DNA from: Geomonas oryzae | GTDB taxonomy: Bacteria; Desulfobacterota; Desulfuromonadia; Geobacterales; Geobacteraceae | Direction of reading: 5' to 3' | Length of the DNA stretch: 64,000 nucleotides | NCBI RefSeq assembly: GCF_004117875.1 | Contig: NZ_RAHW01000002.1 | Coordinates: 496,001-560,000 of the forward strand | Shown here: one piece after another, positions 1-11,503 of the stretch | How the letters are laid out: each line of letters begins with the position of its first letter | Numbering within the stretch: the stretch's first letter is position 1 | Notes under the pieces: model-generated | Databases searched by the model: none | Told to the model about the DNA's origin: nothing | The model's input: only the letters and a program-made list of their open reading frames with translations | Made by a program: the position numbers and the translations under genes

Positions 1-289
1 AAAGGTCGGCGAGCTTCGGCCCAACCCCCTTGATGGCGGTCATCGGGGTCTTCAACTCTTCCGGTTGTGATACTGCTGCAGGAACGGTTTTCAACGACGT
101 GGCAGGCGCAGCCGTGGAGGCGCTTGCCCTGGATTTTGCAGAGTCCTGGGCGGGAGCGTGCCTGGTAATGTGCAGGGCGCCGTCGACGATCTCGACGCTG
201 ACCCGGTCACCCGGACACAGCTTGAGGGAATTCCTGAGCTCTTCCGGAAGTTGGAGTGACCCGTCTGGCGCGAGTGTTATGATCGGCAT
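1..289 (-). CDS. recG: N-terminal part of probable ATP-dependent DNA helicase RecG with AbrB-like extension (runs off the window)
   Basis: Only the first 96 codons are inside the window. Residues 1-43 look like an AbrB/SpoVT-type swapped-hairpin fold: PDGSLQLPEELR, then LKLCPGDRVSVEIVDGALHI. An Ala/Pro/Ser-rich linker follows, and then MTAIKGVGPKLADL, which matches the helix-hairpin-helix-like start of RecG wedge domains. RecG reverses stalled replication forks and branch-migrates Holliday junctions. The start is the ATG at 289, chosen because the AbrB-like fold begins there. There is no Shine-Dalgarno sequence: the bases just upstream are the pyrimidine tail of a terminator. The RecG call rests on one motif; an AbrB-HhH fusion of other function is possible. 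Confidence 0.5.
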   Translation of the reverse strand, partial: MPIITLAPDGSLQLPEELRNSLKLCPGDRVSVEIVDGALHITRHAPAQDSAKSRASASTAAPATSLKTVPAAVSQPEELKTPMTAIKGVGPKLADL

Positions 290-295
290 GGGAGG

Positions 296-332
296 AAAAG
301 GAAAGCGCCCGGCGGTTGCTTCCGCCGGGCGC
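296..332 (-). terminator. Intrinsic terminator after the DUF1858 gene
   Basis: An 11-bp GC-only inverted repeat (GCGCCCGGCGG and its complement) with a 6-nt loop is followed on the minus strand by TTTCCTTTT. It lies between the DUF1858 stop and the probable recG start, so recG seems to start immediately behind it. Confidence 0.75.
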
Positions 333-339
333 CGTTTTG

Positions 340-537
340 TTAGGCGAAGATCTGGTTGAGGTCGTTGACGATGTCGTCCACGTTGATGCCGTGGGCCGCG
401 CATCCCTGCTCCAGGGACTCGTTCTGAGCGCCCATGCAGCCGATGCAGCCGAGGTTGTATTTGGCAAGCACCTTGACGACGTCCGGGTGCATCCTCATAA
501 CTGCGGCAAAAGTCATGTCCTTGGTTACCTGAGCCAT
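340..537 (-). CDS. DUF1858 small CxxC protein
   Basis: This 65-residue protein belongs to the DUF1858 / hybrid-cluster-protein-associated redox disulfide family. Members are about 65-75 residues with a central CxxC. Here the motif is GCIGCMGAQNES, which probably binds a metal or cycles as a redox disulfide; its biochemical role is unknown. The start at 537 is supported by AGGAGG 6 nt upstream; longer in-frame readings lack a ribosome site. It follows greA by about 120 bp and ends at a strong terminator. A paralogue lies at 17194-17385. Confidence 0.85.
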   Translation of the reverse strand: MAQVTKDMTFAAVMRMHPDVVKVLAKYNLGCIGCMGAQNESLEQGCAAHGINVDDIVNDLNQIFA

Positions 538-658
538 GTAAATCCTCCTGTTACGCGCGAAGCGTTTGGTTTGCGTTGCCGACGGGAGCGTCCCGCCCTT
601 TTGGTCAAGCCGTCTGCCGCGCGACGCCACGCTGCGCAGCGCGAGACAGCCGGTCCAT

Positions 659-1135
659 CTATTCGTAGCGGATCTCGATGATCTCGTATTCCTTCATGCC
701 GGAGGGGACACTGACGCGGACGGTATCGTCCAGCTTGTGCCCGATGAGCGCCTTGCCTACCGGGGAGGTACAGGAGATCTTGCCCAGTTTGATGTCGGCC
801 TCGTCCTCGCCGACGATCTTGTAGGTGATTTCCTCTTCGGTCGCGGTGTCGTACACGGTGACAGTCGCGCCGAATACCACCTTGTCCGGCTTCAGGTTGG
901 AGAGGTCTACCACATAGGCCCTCGCCAGTTTGTCCTGCAGCTCAAGAATGCGCCCCTCGATGAAGCCCTGACGGTTCTTGGCCGCATCGTACTCCGCATT
1001 CTCGGAAAGGTCGCCGTGCGACCTCGCCTCGGCGATATCCTGGATCACCTTCGGGCGTTCTTCCTTAATAAGGCGTTTCAGGTCCTCTTGGAGGGCCTCG
1101 TAACTCTCCTTGGTCAATGGAACGGTCTGAGACAT
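659..1135 (-). CDS. greA: Transcription elongation factor GreA
   Basis: A 158-residue protein of normal GreA length. The N-terminal coiled coil (about residues 1-75) includes the family signature RPKVIQDIAEARSHGDLSEN. The C-terminal FKBP-like domain ends in GMKEYEIIEIRYE. GreA enters the RNA polymerase secondary channel and stimulates cleavage of backtracked transcripts, using acidic residues (the DLSENAEYD region) at the coiled-coil tip. AGGAGCAG precedes the ATG. It lies downstream of carB but is separated from it by two hairpins, so partial uncoupling from the pyrimidine genes is likely. Confidence 0.97.
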   Translation of the reverse strand: MSQTVPLTKESYEALQEDLKRLIKEERPKVIQDIAEARSHGDLSENAEYDAAKNRQGFIEGRILELQDKLARAYVVDLSNLKPDKVVFGATVTVYDTATEEEITYKIVGEDEADIKLGKISCTSPVGKALIGHKLDDTVRVSVPSGMKEYEIIEIRYE

Positions 1136-1162
1136 CGCTTCTGCTCCTTGATGAACTTATAG

Positions 1163-1235
1163 GGGGGCCTGGTGGCCCCCCCGTTGCACTGCTAGCTGGA
1201 TTTGCAAAGGGAGCGTCAACTCGACGCTCCCCGGT
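1163..1235 (-). terminator. Two hairpins between carB and greA
   Basis: Reading on the minus strand, GGGAGCGTC / GACGCTCCC with a 5-nt loop (about 1210-1233) comes just after the carB stop. A second hairpin, GGGGGGCC / GGCCCCCC (about 1163-1184), sits before the greA ribosome site. Neither has a long U tract, so termination may be partial. Confidence 0.55.
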
Positions 1236-1238
1236 CAG

Positions 1239-4487
<3,249 letters not shown>

Positions 4488-4506
4488 GTAAATCTCCTAT
4501 TGAATC

Positions 4507-4601
4507 TAGTTCTACGTTCTATGTTCTACGTTCTACGTTAAAAACCAAAATCTTTGCATTGCTTTTAACTTAGAACCTAGAACGTAGAACGTAGAACCTG
4601 C
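4507..4601. repeat. Heptamer TTCTACG inverted-repeat element
   Basis: About four near-perfect 7-bp units TTCTACG (4508-4540) are followed by a short AT-rich spacer and then the reverse complement CGTAGAA units (4566-4600). The two halves could fold into one long hairpin in the carB upstream region. The same heptamer logic, with TTCAACG, recurs at 8354, 30513/30819 and 44036. Confidence 0.8.
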
Positions 4602-4603
4602 TT

Positions 4604-5512
4604 TTAAGGTTCTTCCTGTACCCACCCGTTTTCCAGCTCCAGCTCTTCCAGGGCGTCTACCGCCTCGGTGTACTCTTCGCCGGTGATCCTTCTCTCAATC
4701 CCAGGCGTCTGCGCGGCGGCGTGTGCCGGGAAGTACTGACTCATCAGGGCGATGTGGGTTTCGGTCCCTAAGTTCTCCGCGATCCACTCGAGCGTTTCAG
4801 GACTCCCCGCCTGCCCCTCCGGCAGCACCAGGTGTCGCACGATCAGGCCGCTTACCGCGATGCCGTCATCGTCACACTGAAGATGGCCAACCTGCCTCAG
4901 CATCTCCGGAAGCGCCCGCCGGTTCACCTCGGTGTAACCCTTGGCGCCGGAGAGCCTTACCGCCACCTCGTTCGAGCAGTACTTCATGTCAGGCAGGTAG
5001 ATATCCACCACGCCGTCCAGAAGCTGAAGTGTCTCAAGACTCTCGTAACCGCTCGTGTTCCACACGATGGGAATCCTGAACCCCTTGCGGATGGCGAGGT
5101 AGAGGGCGGCCAGGATCTGCGGCGTGAAGTGGGTCGGCGTGACGAAGTTTATGTTGTGCACGCCCTTTTTCTGCAGCCCCACCATCTTGTCGGCCAGCTG
5201 CCCCGCGGTAAGGTCGGTCCCGTTTCTAAGCTGGCTGATCGGGAAGTTCTGGCAGAACTTGCAGTTCAGGGTGCAGCCCGAGAGAAAGATGGTGCCGGAG
5301 CCATTGGTCCCCGAGATGGGAGGCTCCTCCCCCCGGTGCACGTTCGCTGAGGCGATACGCACCTCTTTGCCGCTTTCGCAAAGCCCAACTTCCCCGGCCA
5401 GACGGTTCACTCCGCAGGCGTGCGGGCAGATGTCGCAGGCGGCGAGACGGCCGTAGGCGGCCTTTATGCGCCGCGCGAGTTCGCCGCTTTCGTATAGTTC
5501 CAGGTACTTCAT
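4604..5512 (-). CDS. Radical SAM protein, PflA-like COG1313 family
   Basis: An approximately 302-residue radical SAM enzyme. The SAM [4Fe-4S] motif is CTLNCKFCQN (near residue 80). Extra cysteines near the N-terminus (CDICPHACGVNRLAGEVGLC) are typical of the COG1313 PflA-like group. Members are annotated as pyruvate-formate-lyase activating-enzyme-like, but substrates are mostly unknown. The ATG at 5512 is preferred over an upstream in-frame TTG because AAAGCAGG precedes it. It is placed between carA and carB on the same strand. Nothing in the sequence ties it to pyrimidine synthesis, so its job here is unknown. Confidence 0.88.
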   Translation of the reverse strand: MKYLELYESGELARRIKAAYGRLAACDICPHACGVNRLAGEVGLCESGKEVRIASANVHRGEEPPISGTNGSGTIFLSGCTLNCKFCQNFPISQLRNGTDLTAGQLADKMVGLQKKGVHNINFVTPTHFTPQILAALYLAIRKGFRIPIVWNTSGYESLETLQLLDGVVDIYLPDMKYCSNEVAVRLSGAKGYTEVNRRALPEMLRQVGHLQCDDDGIAVSGLIVRHLVLPEGQAGSPETLEWIAENLGTETHIALMSQYFPAHAAAQTPGIERRITGEEYTEAVDALEELELENGWVQEEP

Positions 5513-5552
5513 GCCTGCTTTAAACAATGTACACCTTCGACCAACTCTTCAA

Positions 5553-5725
5553 TCTCCCCCTCCCCTCGCTGGAGGGGCAGGGTAACGATTTTCCACTACA
5601 TGACGTCAGCATTCCCTCTCCCTCCGGGAGAGGGTCAGGGTGAGGGCGTCGGCAGCTACGACTCCTCACTCCGAGGCAGCGCCCTCACCCGCCCGTTGGG
5701 CACCCTCTCCCGGGGGGAGAGGGGA
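5553..5725. repeat. GC-rich palindromic repeat, family A copy 1 (plus partial family B)
   Basis: From 5614 to 5725 an arm beginning CCCTCTCCCTCCGGGAGAGG and continuing to TGAGGGCG is mirrored by GCCCTCACCCGCCC and CACCCTCTCCCGGGG. The two arms face each other across about 35 bp. Copies with the same architecture occur at 22324-22436 and, inverted, at 30637-30749. A partial CCCCTCCC unit lies at 5553-5580. Confidence 0.85.
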
Positions 5726-5753
5726 CTGGGTGAAAGTGCGTCACTGATCGTTG

Positions 5754-6875
5754 TTATTTATGCTTCTCCATCAACTCCACGAACCTGTTGAACAGGTAGT
5801 GGGAGTCGTGCGGCCCGGGGGACGCCTCGGGGTGGTGCTGCACCGAGAAGATCGGCAGCGTCTTGTGCGCCATCCCCTCGACGGTCTGGTCGTTCAGGTT
5901 CTCGTGGGCGAGCCCCGCCACGTTCTGCAGCGAGAGGATGTCGACCGAGAAGCCGTGGTTCTGCGCGGTGATCTCAACCTTCTTGGTCGCGATGTCCATG
6001 ACCGGAAGGTTGGAGCCGTGGTTGCCGAACTTGAGCTTGATGGTGCGCCCGCCAAGGGCCAGGCCGAGCAACTGGTGGCCCAGGCAGATGCCGAAAATCG
6101 GCTTCTTGCCCACGAACTTCTTGATGTTCTCGATTACTTCCTTCATCGGCTCCGGGTCGCCAGGGCCGTTGGAGAGGAAGATGCCGTCCGGGTTCATGGC
6201 GAGCGCCGATTCGGCCGGGAAGGTGGCAGGCACGACGGTCACGTCGCAGCCGGCGGAAACCAGGCAGCGCAGGATGTTCAGCTTGATGCCGAAGTCATAG
6301 GCGACCACCTTGTACTTGAGATCCTTGCGGTCCACCTCGGGGTAGCCGGTCTGCAGGTCCCAAAGGCCCTGGGTCCAGTGGTAGGGCTTGTCGCAGGTAA
6401 CGCCGGTGGCGAGATCGAGGCCGGACATGGACGGAATGGCGCGCGCCTTTTTCACCAGGCTTTCCGGGTCGAAATCGACGGTTGAGATGATGCCGTTCTG
6501 GGCGCCTTTGTCGCGCAGGTGCCGGGTGAGCGCGCGGGTATCGATCCCCTGGATGCCGACCACGCCGTTTTCCTTGAGGTAGGCATCGAGGCTCATGGTG
6601 GCGCGGTAGTTCGAGTAGCAGTCGAGGTACTCGCGGACGATGAAGCCGGATAGGTAGAGCTGGTTGCTCTCGATGTCCTCGGGGTTGATCCCGGTGTTGC
6701 CGATCTGGGTATAGGTCATGGTGACCATCTGTCCCCTGTACGAGGGGTCGGTGAGCACTTCCTGGTAACCGGACATGGCGGTGTTGAACACCACCTCGCC
6801 GCTCGTTTCGCCCGTTGCGCCGAAGGCCTTCCCTTTGAAAATCCGGCCGTCCGCCAGAGCCAGTACTGCTTTCAT
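5754..6875 (-). CDS. carA: Carbamoyl-phosphate synthase small chain
   Basis: A 373-residue glutaminase subunit that hydrolyses glutamine and channels ammonia to CarB. The N-terminal CPSase domain (about 1-130) is followed by a class I glutamine amidotransferase domain. Its nucleophile Cys is in FGICLGHQLL and its catalytic His/Glu in VQHHPEASPGP near the C-terminus. The start at 6875 (MKAVLALADGRIFKG) has GGGAGAAG upstream and agrees with the family N-terminus; the longer reading adds 13 unlikely residues. Confidence 0.97.
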   Translation of the reverse strand: MKAVLALADGRIFKGKAFGATGETSGEVVFNTAMSGYQEVLTDPSYRGQMVTMTYTQIGNTGINPEDIESNQLYLSGFIVREYLDCYSNYRATMSLDAYLKENGVVGIQGIDTRALTRHLRDKGAQNGIISTVDFDPESLVKKARAIPSMSGLDLATGVTCDKPYHWTQGLWDLQTGYPEVDRKDLKYKVVAYDFGIKLNILRCLVSAGCDVTVVPATFPAESALAMNPDGIFLSNGPGDPEPMKEVIENIKKFVGKKPIFGICLGHQLLGLALGGRTIKLKFGNHGSNLPVMDIATKKVEITAQNHGFSVDILSLQNVAGLAHENLNDQTVEGMAHKTLPIFSVQHHPEASPGPHDSHYLFNRFVELMEKHK

Positions 6876-6961
6876 GTATCTTCTCCCGAATCCGTTATAT
6901 TTCTGCCGCGCCAAGAGGCGCGTATCTTCTCAATAGCCAGCCCCGCTTGAATCAAGGCCCC

Positions 6962-7055
6962 GCCCCCGGAGGGGGAGGGACAGGGAGGGGGTGCGCAGCA
7001 TCTCCTTCCAATCAGCTTCCCCCCTCCCGACCTCCCCCCTCCAGGGGGAGGAGAT
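6962..7055. repeat. GC-rich palindromic repeat, family B copy 1
   Basis: A GGAGGGGGAGGGACAGGGAG arm and a CCTCCCGACCTCCCCCCTCC arm in inverted orientation, with a loop of about 30 bp, fill the carA-pyrC gap. Related copies are at 9512-9622 and 32281-32370. Confidence 0.8.
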
Positions 7056-7058
7056 TGG

Positions 7059-8333
7059 CTAGGCCTGGTAAACCACCTGTCCCTTGACGACGGTGTAGAC
7101 CGCCTTCCCTTTCATCTTCCAGCCGATGAACGGGGAGTTCTTCGACTTGCTTTCAAGCTTCGCCGCCTCGACTTCCCACTCTTTCGCCGGATCGATGATG
7201 GTGACATCGGCCACCGCGCCGGCCCTCAGAGTGCCGCGGTCGATACCGAGGATTTTGGCGGGGTTGCACGACATTACCGAAACGAGCCCTTTAAGATCCA
7301 GCACCCCCTCCTCGACGAGCTTCAGGGAGAGCGGCAGCGAGGTCTCGAGCCCCACGATGCCGTTCAGCGCGAGGTTGAACTCGACGTCCTTCTCGTCCAG
7401 GTGATGCGGCGCGTGGTCGGTGGCGATGGCATCGATGGTGCCGTCGGCAAGACCGGCCTTCATCGCGGCGACGTCGGCGTCGCTTCTCAAGGGCGGGTTC
7501 ATCTTGGCGTCGGTGTTGTAGCCGCGCACCGCCTCGTCGGTCAGGGTGAAGTAGTGCGGCGCCGTCTCGCAGGTCACTTTCACACCGCGCGCCTTGGCGT
7601 TTCTGATGATGCGCGCCGAGCCGACGGTGGAAATGTGAGCGATATGGATCGGTGCGCAGGCGAACTCGGCCAGGTACACCTCGCGGGCCACTGCGATGTC
7701 TTCGGCTGCCCAGGGGATCCCCTTGAGGCCCAGCTCGGTGGAGACGAACCCTTCGTTCATCACACCTTCGCCGACAAGGGAAAGGTCCTCGGAGTGGGAG
7801 ATCACGGTGATGCCGATCCCTTTCGCGTATTCGAGGGCGCGGCGCATAAGCTCGGTGCTGCAGACGGGCTTGCCGTCGTCGGAAACCGCGACGCAGCCGG
7901 CCTCCTTCAGGTCGCCCATCTCGGCCAGGCTCTCTCCCTTGCTACCCTTGGTGATGGCGCCGACCGGGAAGACGTTCACCAACGCCTCGCTCTTGGCCTT
8001 GTTGACGACGTAGCTTGCCACCGCCTTGTTGTCGATCACCGGAGAAGTGTTCGGCATGCAGGCGACCGAGGTGAAACCGCCCGCCGCAGCGGCACGGCTG
8101 CCGGTGGCGATGTCCTCTTTGTACTCGAGGCCGGGATCGCGCAGGTGCACGTGCATGTCGATGAGTCCCGGGGTCACCAGGAGGCCGGAAGCGTCGATCA
8201 CCTGGTACCCTTCCGGGGCGCCGAGCCCCTTGCCCAGTTCCAGGATGACGCCGTCCGCGATGAGGATGTCCATGGTCTCGTCGATCCCCTGCGAAGGATC
8301 GATCACCCGCCCGCCTTTTATCAGAAGATTCAT
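7059..8333 (-). CDS. pyrC: Dihydroorotase, class I
   Basis: A 424-residue amidohydrolase that cyclises carbamoyl aspartate to dihydroorotate. The metal-binding [10 protein letters not shown] sits at about residue 58. Other metal and substrate motifs are SHSED (near 180), HIAHIST (near 232) and the catalytic-Asp motif [11 protein letters not shown] (near 300). The length and the HVHLRDPG form fit class I dihydroorotase. GGAGGG lies 9 nt before the ATG. It is the third gene of the pyrR-pyrB-pyrC-carA run, separated from pyrB by a repeat element. Confidence 0.97.
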   Translation of the reverse strand: MNLLIKGGRVIDPSQGIDETMDILIADGVILELGKGLGAPEGYQVIDASGLLVTPGLIDMHVHLRDPGLEYKEDIATGSRAAAAGGFTSVACMPNTSPVIDNKAVASYVVNKAKSEALVNVFPVGAITKGSKGESLAEMGDLKEAGCVAVSDDGKPVCSTELMRRALEYAKGIGITVISHSEDLSLVGEGVMNEGFVSTELGLKGIPWAAEDIAVAREVYLAEFACAPIHIAHISTVGSARIIRNAKARGVKVTCETAPHYFTLTDEAVRGYNTDAKMNPPLRSDADVAAMKAGLADGTIDAIATDHAPHHLDEKDVEFNLALNGIVGLETSLPLSLKLVEEGVLDLKGLVSVMSCNPAKILGIDRGTLRAGAVADVTIIDPAKEWEVEAAKLESKSKNSPFIGWKMKGKAVYTVVKGQVVYQA

Positions 8334-8353
8334 CTTTATACCCTCCTAAACCC

Positions 8354-8495
8354 GTTCAAGGTTCAACGTTCAACGTTCAAGATGCCGCTCTGCCTTTGGC
8401 ATCTAATACGGAACGGCTGCTTCACTCCAGGAAAGTTAAGATTCAACATCCGGTTCGACTGAGCCTAACGTCGAACGTTGAACGTTGAACGTCCT
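8354..8495. repeat. Heptamer TTCAACG inverted-repeat pair between pyrB and pyrC
   Basis: CGTTCAA-type 7-bp units at about 8354-8384 face GAACGTT units at about 8468-8492, with about 85 bp between. The two sides are reverse complements and would bracket a large RNA hairpin in the pyrB-pyrC spacer. Confidence 0.8.
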
Positions 8496-8502
8496 CTCGG
8501 TT

Positions 8503-9435
8503 CTATTCCACCGGTTCCCCGCCGCAGACGTGGTACAGCATGGCCATACGGACCGCTACGCCGTTTTCCACCTGCTTCAACACGTGCGACTGGTCACAGT
8601 CGGCAACGACGGAGGAGAGCTCCACGCCGCGGTTGATCGGGCCGGGATGCATGACGATGGCGTCCTTCTTCGCCAGGGAGAGAACGGCCGGGTTGAGGCC
8701 GAAGTAGCGGGCGTATTCACGCATGCTGGGAAGCAGCGTTTTACCCTGCCTCTCCAACTGGATCCTCAGCATCATCACGACGTCGGCCTGGTCGACCGCC
8801 TCACGCATGTCCTTGCAGACGGTGACGTTGCCGAGGCGCTCGATGCCGATCGGCATCATGGTCGGGGGGCCGGCGAGGAAAACATGGGCGCCCATGGTGG
8901 TGAGCCCGTAGATGTCGGAGCGGGCGACGCGGCTGTGGGTGATGTCGCCGACGATGGCGACCTTGAGCCCTTCGAGCTTGCCGAACTTCTGACGCATGGT
9001 GAGCATGTCCAAGAGCCCCTGGGAGGGGTGCTCGTGGGCGCCGTCGCCTGCGTTGATAACTGAGCAGGAGACCCTTTTGGCGAGGTACTCGTGCGCGCCG
9101 GAGATGGAGTGGCGCATCACGATGATGTCGGGTTTCATGGCGAGGAGGTTGTTTGCGGTGTCGGAAAGGGTCTCACCCTTGGTGACGGAACTGGTCGACG
9201 CGGTGATGTTCACGGCGTCGGCGGAGAGCCTTTTCGCGGCGATCTCGAAGGAGGTGCGGGTCCTGGTGGAAGCCTCGTAGAAGAGGTTGATCACCGTCTT
9301 GCCGCGCAAGGTCGGCACCTTCTTGATGTCCCGACGGTTGATCTCGCTGAGACTGTCCGCCGTGTCGAGGAGCAGCTGAATCTCCTCTTTGTTCAGATCC
9401 TTCAGGGCAATGATGTCTTTGTGCCGAAAACCCAT
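8503..9435 (-). CDS. pyrB: Aspartate carbamoyltransferase catalytic chain
   Basis: A 310-residue transcarbamylase joining carbamoyl phosphate and aspartate, the committed step of UMP synthesis. It carries the carbamoyl-phosphate signature [13 protein letters not shown] (near residue 50), the [12 protein letters not shown] segment (near 135) and [11 protein letters not shown] near the C-terminus. The ATG at 9435 has a GGGGGG ribosome site; an upstream in-frame TTG is less likely. No pyrI regulatory chain follows, which fits control by PyrR rather than by nucleotide-sensing subunits. Confidence 0.97.
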   Translation of the reverse strand: MGFRHKDIIALKDLNKEEIQLLLDTADSLSEINRRDIKKVPTLRGKTVINLFYEASTRTRTSFEIAAKRLSADAVNITASTSSVTKGETLSDTANNLLAMKPDIIVMRHSISGAHEYLAKRVSCSVINAGDGAHEHPSQGLLDMLTMRQKFGKLEGLKVAIVGDITHSRVARSDIYGLTTMGAHVFLAGPPTMMPIGIERLGNVTVCKDMREAVDQADVVMMLRIQLERQGKTLLPSMREYARYFGLNPAVLSLAKKDAIVMHPGPINRGVELSSVVADCDQSHVLKQVENGVAVRMAMLYHVCGGEPVE

Positions 9436-9511
9436 GGTCCCCCCCAAGAAACAAGTTTTACGCCATGCACCGTGCGAGGCGCGTTGAAACGATCAGACAA
9501 TCACATACACA

Positions 9512-9622
9512 GCTCCCCTCCCCCCTTGCGGGGGAGGGCCAGGGTGGGGGGGAAGGTGCCATCACCGTATCAATTGGCAGCTTCACCCACCCCCCTGCCC
9601 CTCCCGTCAAGGGAGGGGAGAG
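9512..9622. repeat. GC-rich palindromic repeat, family B copy 2
   Basis: CTCCCCTCCCCCCTTGCGGG continuing to GGGGAGGGCCAGGGTGGG, and a mirrored CACCCCCCTGCCCCTCCC arm ending in AAGGGAGGGG, fill the pyrR-pyrB gap. This is the same design as 6962-7055. Confidence 0.75.
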
Positions 9623-9629
9623 GAAATCG

Positions 9630-10175
<546 letters not shown>

Positions 10176-10225
10176 TCATCGGCGTAAGCGCCTGTGGTGA
10201 AAGAGTTTGCGCCGGGGCGCGTAAT

Positions 10226-10267
10226 TAAAAAAGAGCCTTTCCGCGCAGGTGGGCGAAAAGGCTCTTT
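10226..10267 (-). terminator. Attenuator terminator in the pyrR leader
   Basis: On the minus strand, AAAGAGCCTTTT pairs with AAAGGCTCTTT across a 15-nt loop, and TTTTTT follows. It lies in the leader, about 60 bp before the pyrR ATG, with no gene upstream on that strand to terminate. An upstream CTCTTT (about 10285) could pair instead with the first AAAGAG arm, a possible antiterminator. Confidence 0.8.
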
Positions 10268-10304
10268 CTTTAGATTGTAAAAGAGTGCTTTAGCTTCACC
10301 TTTG

Positions 10305-10322
10305 CTAACCTCACAGGGCTAA
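10305..10322 (-). promoter_or_regulatory. Predicted PyrR-binding RNA hairpin
   Basis: The minus-strand RNA reads AGCCCUGUGAGGUU, matching the PyrR-binding consensus ARUCCNGNGAGGYU at all but one position. The bases fold as UAGCC / GGUUA around the hexaloop CUGUGA. The 3' strand (GGUUAGC) can alternatively pair with GCUAA 10 nt downstream. The position upstream of the leader terminator is that expected of an anti-antiterminator. Confidence 0.72.
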
Positions 10323-10349
10323 TTTAAAAGGCAACGATAAATTTGAGAC

Positions 10350-10378
10350 AAAGTAGCATCGAGGGTCCGCAGAGTCAA
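10350..10378 (-). promoter_or_regulatory. Probable pyr promoter
   Basis: The minus strand has TTGACT, 17 bp, then TACTTT. A start just downstream would give a leader of about 180 nt containing the PyrR hairpin and attenuator. The -10 element is weak. Confidence 0.45.
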
Positions 10379-10451
10379 GGAAAAGAGGAGGCTTAAAGAC
10401 GAAGATACAATTAAGTTTCCCTCACCGGCAACCTGGTATGAAATAGCCCAA

Positions 10452-10484
10452 GCATCGTTCCCACGGGGAGCGTGGGAACGATGC
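10452..10484. repeat. GCATCGTTCCCACG palindrome
   Basis: A perfect 14-bp inverted repeat (GCATCGTTCCCACG and its complement) around GGGAG. Palindromes of this GTTCCCACG type are widespread interspersed repeats in bacteria. The rest of the 10379-10719 gap carries CTCTGTG-rich sequence and no convincing gene. Confidence 0.8.
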
Positions 10485-10719
10485 CATAAAACGGCAACCG
10501 ATGAGGTCACATAGGGGCCACAGAGAAAGCATATGAGAGTGACTTCCTCAGTGTACTCTGTGAGCCTCGGTGTCCTCCGTAGTAATGCTTTTAAGGTGTC
10601 CATCCCCCTGCCCTTGCCATAGTCGCGGCAAAATGCTATAAGGCTCGGACCGTATGGGAATTTATTGACTCGTGCAGCCGCTGAGAGCGGCGTCCGCATA
10701 GAGGACAAAGGAAGACGTG

Positions 10720-11016
10720 ATGTTGACAGGAAAACAGAAGAGATTTCTCCGGGCGCTCGGACACGGGCTGAAACCGGTGATACAGGTGGGCAAGAGCGAC
10801 GTGAGCGAGGCGCTGATCCACGAGACGAGCGAGGCGCTGGCGGCTCACGAACTCATCAAGGTAAAGGTGCTGGAGAGCTGCCTCATGGACCGCCATAGCG
10901 TCGCGGAGGAGCTGTGCACCGCCTGTGAGGCGGAGCTCGCCCAGGTGCTCGGGCGCACCATGCTCCTTTATAAGCCGGCGAAGGAGCCGAAGCTGGAACT
11001 TCCCAAAGGGAAATAG
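10720..11016 (+). CDS. yhbY: YhbY / CRM-domain RNA-binding protein
   Basis: A 98-residue single CRS1-YhbY (CRM) domain. It shows LTGKQKRFLRALGHGLKPVIQVGKSDVSE and a late HELIKVKVLESC strand. Bacterial YhbY binds pre-50S ribosomal particles. The start is ATG 10720, with AAAGGA upstream. It is transcribed away from the pyr locus and is followed by a strong bidirectional terminator. Confidence 0.93.
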   Translation: MLTGKQKRFLRALGHGLKPVIQVGKSDVSEALIHETSEALAAHELIKVKVLESCLMDRHSVAEELCTACEAELAQVLGRTMLLYKPAKEPKLELPKGK

Positions 11017-11042
11017 CTTAGGCTGCCCCCCCAAAGAACAAG

Positions 11043-11077
11043 AAAAAGCCTCCCCGCTCCGGCAGGGAGGCTTTTTT
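11043..11077. terminator. Bidirectional terminator
   Basis: AAAAAGCCTCCC and GGGAGGCTTTTTT flank a 10-nt loop. It serves yhbY on the plus strand and the hemerythrin gene on the minus strand. Confidence 0.9.
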
Positions 11078-11095
11078 GGTCTGGACGGGAAAAGG

Positions 11096-11503
11096 CTAGC
11101 AGACGCCGCAGGCGTTGAAATGGGAGGAGTACTTCATGTCCGTCCCCTGGATGTGATCCTGCAGCCAGCGCTTGAGGAATTCGAGAATTTCCGCGGTGAA
11201 GATGAGCCCGGCATTGTCGACCCTTGCCTGCAGTTCGAGCGCCTTCTCCGCGAATGCGGCATGCTCTTCCTTGTGCTCAGCGAGAGCCGGGTACTGCAGC
11301 TTGCGCATGTACTCCTCCTCCGCATCGAAGTGAGTTCTTGCGTAGCTGACCATACTCGAGATGATCTCCTTCTGCGCCTCCTTCCCCATACGCGCCATGT
11401 GCGCGTCATGCAGGGAGTTCAACATACCGACAAGTTTTTTGTGCTGTTCGTCGATCTCCTTCACTTTCACACTCAGTGAGTCGGTCCACTCGAAATACGC
11501 CAT
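11096..11503 (-). CDS. Bacteriohemerythrin
   Basis: A 135-residue non-haem di-iron oxygen-binding protein. The canonical ligand pattern is visible: H in [20 protein letters not shown] and E in [11 protein letters not shown], HxxxH in HKEEHAAF, and H/D in HIQGTDMKY. The near-C-terminal GVC is unusual. The start at 11503 is chosen because AGAGGTGAT lies 8 nt upstream; two earlier in-frame codons overlap that ribosome site. It may store or sense oxygen in an organism that is mainly anaerobic. The next gene on the same strand is a sensor kinase. Confidence 0.95.
   Translation of the reverse strand: MAYFEWTDSLSVKVKEIDEQHKKLVGMLNSLHDAHMARMGKEAQKEIISSMVSYARTHFDAEEEYMRKLQYPALAEHKEEHAAFAEKALELQARVDNAGLIFTAEILEFLKRWLQDHIQGTDMKYSSHFNACGVC

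Noticed and set aside
10319-10708. 129-codon minus-strand frame upstream of pyrR
   Set aside because: It overlaps the promoter, the PyrR hairpin and an interspersed palindrome, has no ribosome site and no domain.
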